Shown: one piece after another, positions 19,232 to 19,333 of the stretch
How positions within the stretch are numbered: the stretch's first letter is position 1
How the letters are laid out: every line of letters starts with the position of its first letter
Assembly (NCBI GenBank): GCA_036379455.1
Contig: DASVGQ010000174.1
Location: 1-19,333 of the forward strand
Direction: 5' to 3'
From: SCRT01 sp036379455
Lineage (GTDB): Bacteria > Pseudomonadota > Gammaproteobacteria > Nevskiales > Nevskiaceae
DNA: 19,333 nt
Notes under the pieces: generated by a model
Told to the model about the DNA's origin: nothing
The model's database searches: none
Seen by the model: the letters and a program-made list of their open reading frames with translations, nothing else
Translations under genes and position numbers: made by a program

Positions 19232-19333
19232 ACGCCCGCATCGGCGTCGACGCCCACGGCCAGCGCTTCGAGATCGAGTACCGTTTCGTCGGCAGCGACG
19301 CTGCGGACGCTCCGTGGCTCGTGATCATGCACG
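19228..19333 (+). CDS. Alpha/beta hydrolase, N-terminal fragment (cut by window end)
   Basis: ATG 19228 overlaps the bclA stop by 4 bp (ATGA), so translation is probably coupled. The 35 visible residues run from MNARIGVDAH through FEIEYRFVG to PWLVIMH. The final strand followed by His matches the 'hydrophobic strand then HG' start of the alpha/beta-hydrolase oxyanion-hole region, and hydrolases of this fold are common in box clusters. Nothing downstream (nucleophile elbow, catalytic triad) is visible, so the family call is moderate and the substrate unknown. A CoA thioesterase or an enol-lactone hydrolase are possibilities. Confidence 0.6.

Overview
This is a GC-rich chromosomal window. Protein family content and gene order suggest an aromatic-degrading betaproteobacterium (Rhodocyclales or Burkholderiales); this is inferred from the box-type benzoate genes and not from a marker gene. 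I see no RNA genes, insertion sequences, integrases or CRISPR arrays. Genes are tightly packed, and the long ORFs antisense to them are GC-rich shadows.

The right half (about 11.9-19.3 kb) is an aerobic benzoyl-CoA (box) locus. Genes for benzoate-CoA ligase (bclA), a cupin-like DUF4863/PnbB-type protein and a truncated alpha/beta hydrolase read rightward. Genes for the regulator BoxR, the ring-opening enzyme BoxC, the di-iron epoxidase subunit BoxB, a MaoC-type hydratase and a complete TRAP transporter (DctQ, DctM, DctP) read leftward. The proposed flow is uptake by the TRAP system, activation to benzoyl-CoA by BclA, epoxidation by BoxB, hydrolytic ring opening by BoxC, then beta-oxidation-like steps to which the MaoC protein may contribute. 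BoxR (XRE helix-turn-helix plus shikimate-kinase-like domain) should sense benzoyl-CoA. The reductase gene boxA, often a neighbour of boxB, is not in the window. Two exact TGCA-N6-TGCA pairs lie in front of boxC, and a one-mismatch copy lies in the boxR/DUF4863 divergent region. They are candidate BoxR operators.

The middle (5.8-8.6 kb) holds a leftward MoxR-type AAA+ ATPase and a leftward NhaD/CitT-like ion antiporter, the latter preceded by a 384-bp gene-free leader with a 9-bp dyad.

The left part (0-5.8 kb) holds a rightward ABC importer operon of the nitrate/sulfonate/taurine class (substrate-binding protein cut by the window edge, ATPase, two different permeases). A leftward DUF3228 gene follows, divergent from a rightward pair encoding thiopurine methyltransferase (tpm) and a Bcr/CflA-type MFS efflux pump.
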